DNA of 64,000 nt, from NCBI RefSeq assembly GCF_003688995.1, contig NZ_PENI01000017.1, positions 140,955-204,954 of the forward strand, given 5' to 3'. Positions 63,643 through 64,000 of this stretch are shown here, in pieces (within the stretch, counting starts at the first letter, position 1; each line of letters begins with the position of its first letter). The notes under the pieces were generated by a model. It was not told the origin of the DNA. It ran no database searches and was given only the letters and a program-made list of their open reading frames with translations. The DNA comes from Streptomyces shenzhenensis (GTDB lineage Bacteria; Actinomycetota; Actinomycetes; Streptomycetales; Streptomycetaceae). The position numbers and the translations under genes are program-made.

Positions 63643-64000
63643 GTGTTGCCTCCGGCACCGCCAGGTGTGGTCCCGTACATCGCCGGATGGAGTGAGGAAA
63701 GGCTCCTGTCGTGTCCGGTCACCCGCCGCCGCGTGGTCCCGGGGATCGGGTACGTGGATGAGACGCCGTACGACCGGGACAGCTTCGATGTGCTCTGGGC
63801 CCGGTACGCCCTCCGGCCGAAGCGGCGCCGGGGCAGCCCACAGCTCCGGAACGTCCACCCCTACCGGCAGCGTCGGGCGATGCTGAACATGATGTGCCAG
63901 GTCTGCTCCCGTATGCCGCCGGACCCGCACGGCCCGCATCTGTTTCTCCTGCGGGACTCCTGTGGTGCGGTCCGGGAGGGGGAGCGGACGACGAGTCCGC
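63643..64000 (+). CDS. partial accessory protein, truncated by the window edge
   Basis: A GTG at 63643 with AGGAAGG upstream opens a frame to the window end. It begins MLPPAPPGVVPYIAGWSEER and includes DSFDVLWARYALRPKRRRG and MMCQVCSRMPPDPHG, a Cys pair. About 119 residues are visible and the rest lies outside. It seems to be a conserved-type accessory protein without a known function. Confidence 0.6.
   Translation, partial: MLPPAPPGVVPYIAGWSEERLLSCPVTRRRVVPGIGYVDETPYDRDSFDVLWARYALRPKRRRGSPQLRNVHPYRQRRAMLNMMCQVCSRMPPDPHGPHLFLLRDSCGAVREGERTTSP

Overview
The window is very GC-rich chromosomal DNA from a Streptomyces or close relative. The evidence is the codon use, the GTG/TTG starts with purine-rich ribosome binding sites, the futalosine menaquinone genes, a CIRCE-controlled groEL2, HelD, the GpgS/OtsA/OtsB set, NagK/NagA, a CdgB-type diguanylate cyclase and TerD. 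From memory, the order of the conserved genes matches the S. coelicolor SCO43xx to SCO427x region. That is recollection and not a computed alignment. No rRNA, tRNA or CRISPR array was seen.

Layout. 0-16 kb: a secreted protein, a large HSP90-type ATPase-fold protein, a DUF3027 protein, an MFS transporter, a DUF2771 lipoprotein, mqnB-mqnD, a cold-shock protein, a HAD hydrolase, a membrane protein and a helicase-associated protein. 16.2-24.05 kb: an accessory island with two NUDIX proteins (one fused to an HTH), an NDK-like protein, a CYTH protein, an HD phosphohydrolase, a 464-residue protein of unknown family, a methyltransferase and three small genes. It ends at a frameshifted serine recombinase. 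24.1-36.8 kb: XPB helicase, a GT87 glycosyltransferase, HelD, CutC, an HD protein, RpiR-murQ and an old-yellow-enzyme reductase, with tandem repeats between genes. 37-49 kb: groEL2, a cold-shock gene, thrC-moaD behind a SAM riboswitch, gpgS, otsA/otsB, DUF3263, and nagK-nagA-PfkB behind a DasR-type site. 49-57.7 kb: a membrane-anchored carbohydrate-binding protein, cdgB, a flavin reductase, GNAT proteins, arfB, terD, a TetR regulator with three operators, and a secreted beta-propeller protein. 57.9-64 kb: a decayed mobile region with two broken tyrosine recombinases, a toxin/immunity-like pair, an XRE-TPR regulator and small zinc-motif genes.

How parts connect. NagK, NagA, MurQ and the RpiR regulator make up an amino-sugar and peptidoglycan-recycling theme. 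DasR-like motifs occur before nagK and cutC, with a weaker one before the RpiR gene. GpgS, OtsA and OtsB produce compatible solutes. thrC and moaD overlap by four bases and share one S-box leader, which points to sulfur-linked metabolism.

The most interesting unexplained items are the 16-23 kb nucleotide-processing island and a 158-bp MITE. The MITE has two identical copies 54 kb apart, with CTAG target duplications. One copy sits on the stop codon of the DUF3027 gene and the other cuts the LGH box of the integrase.
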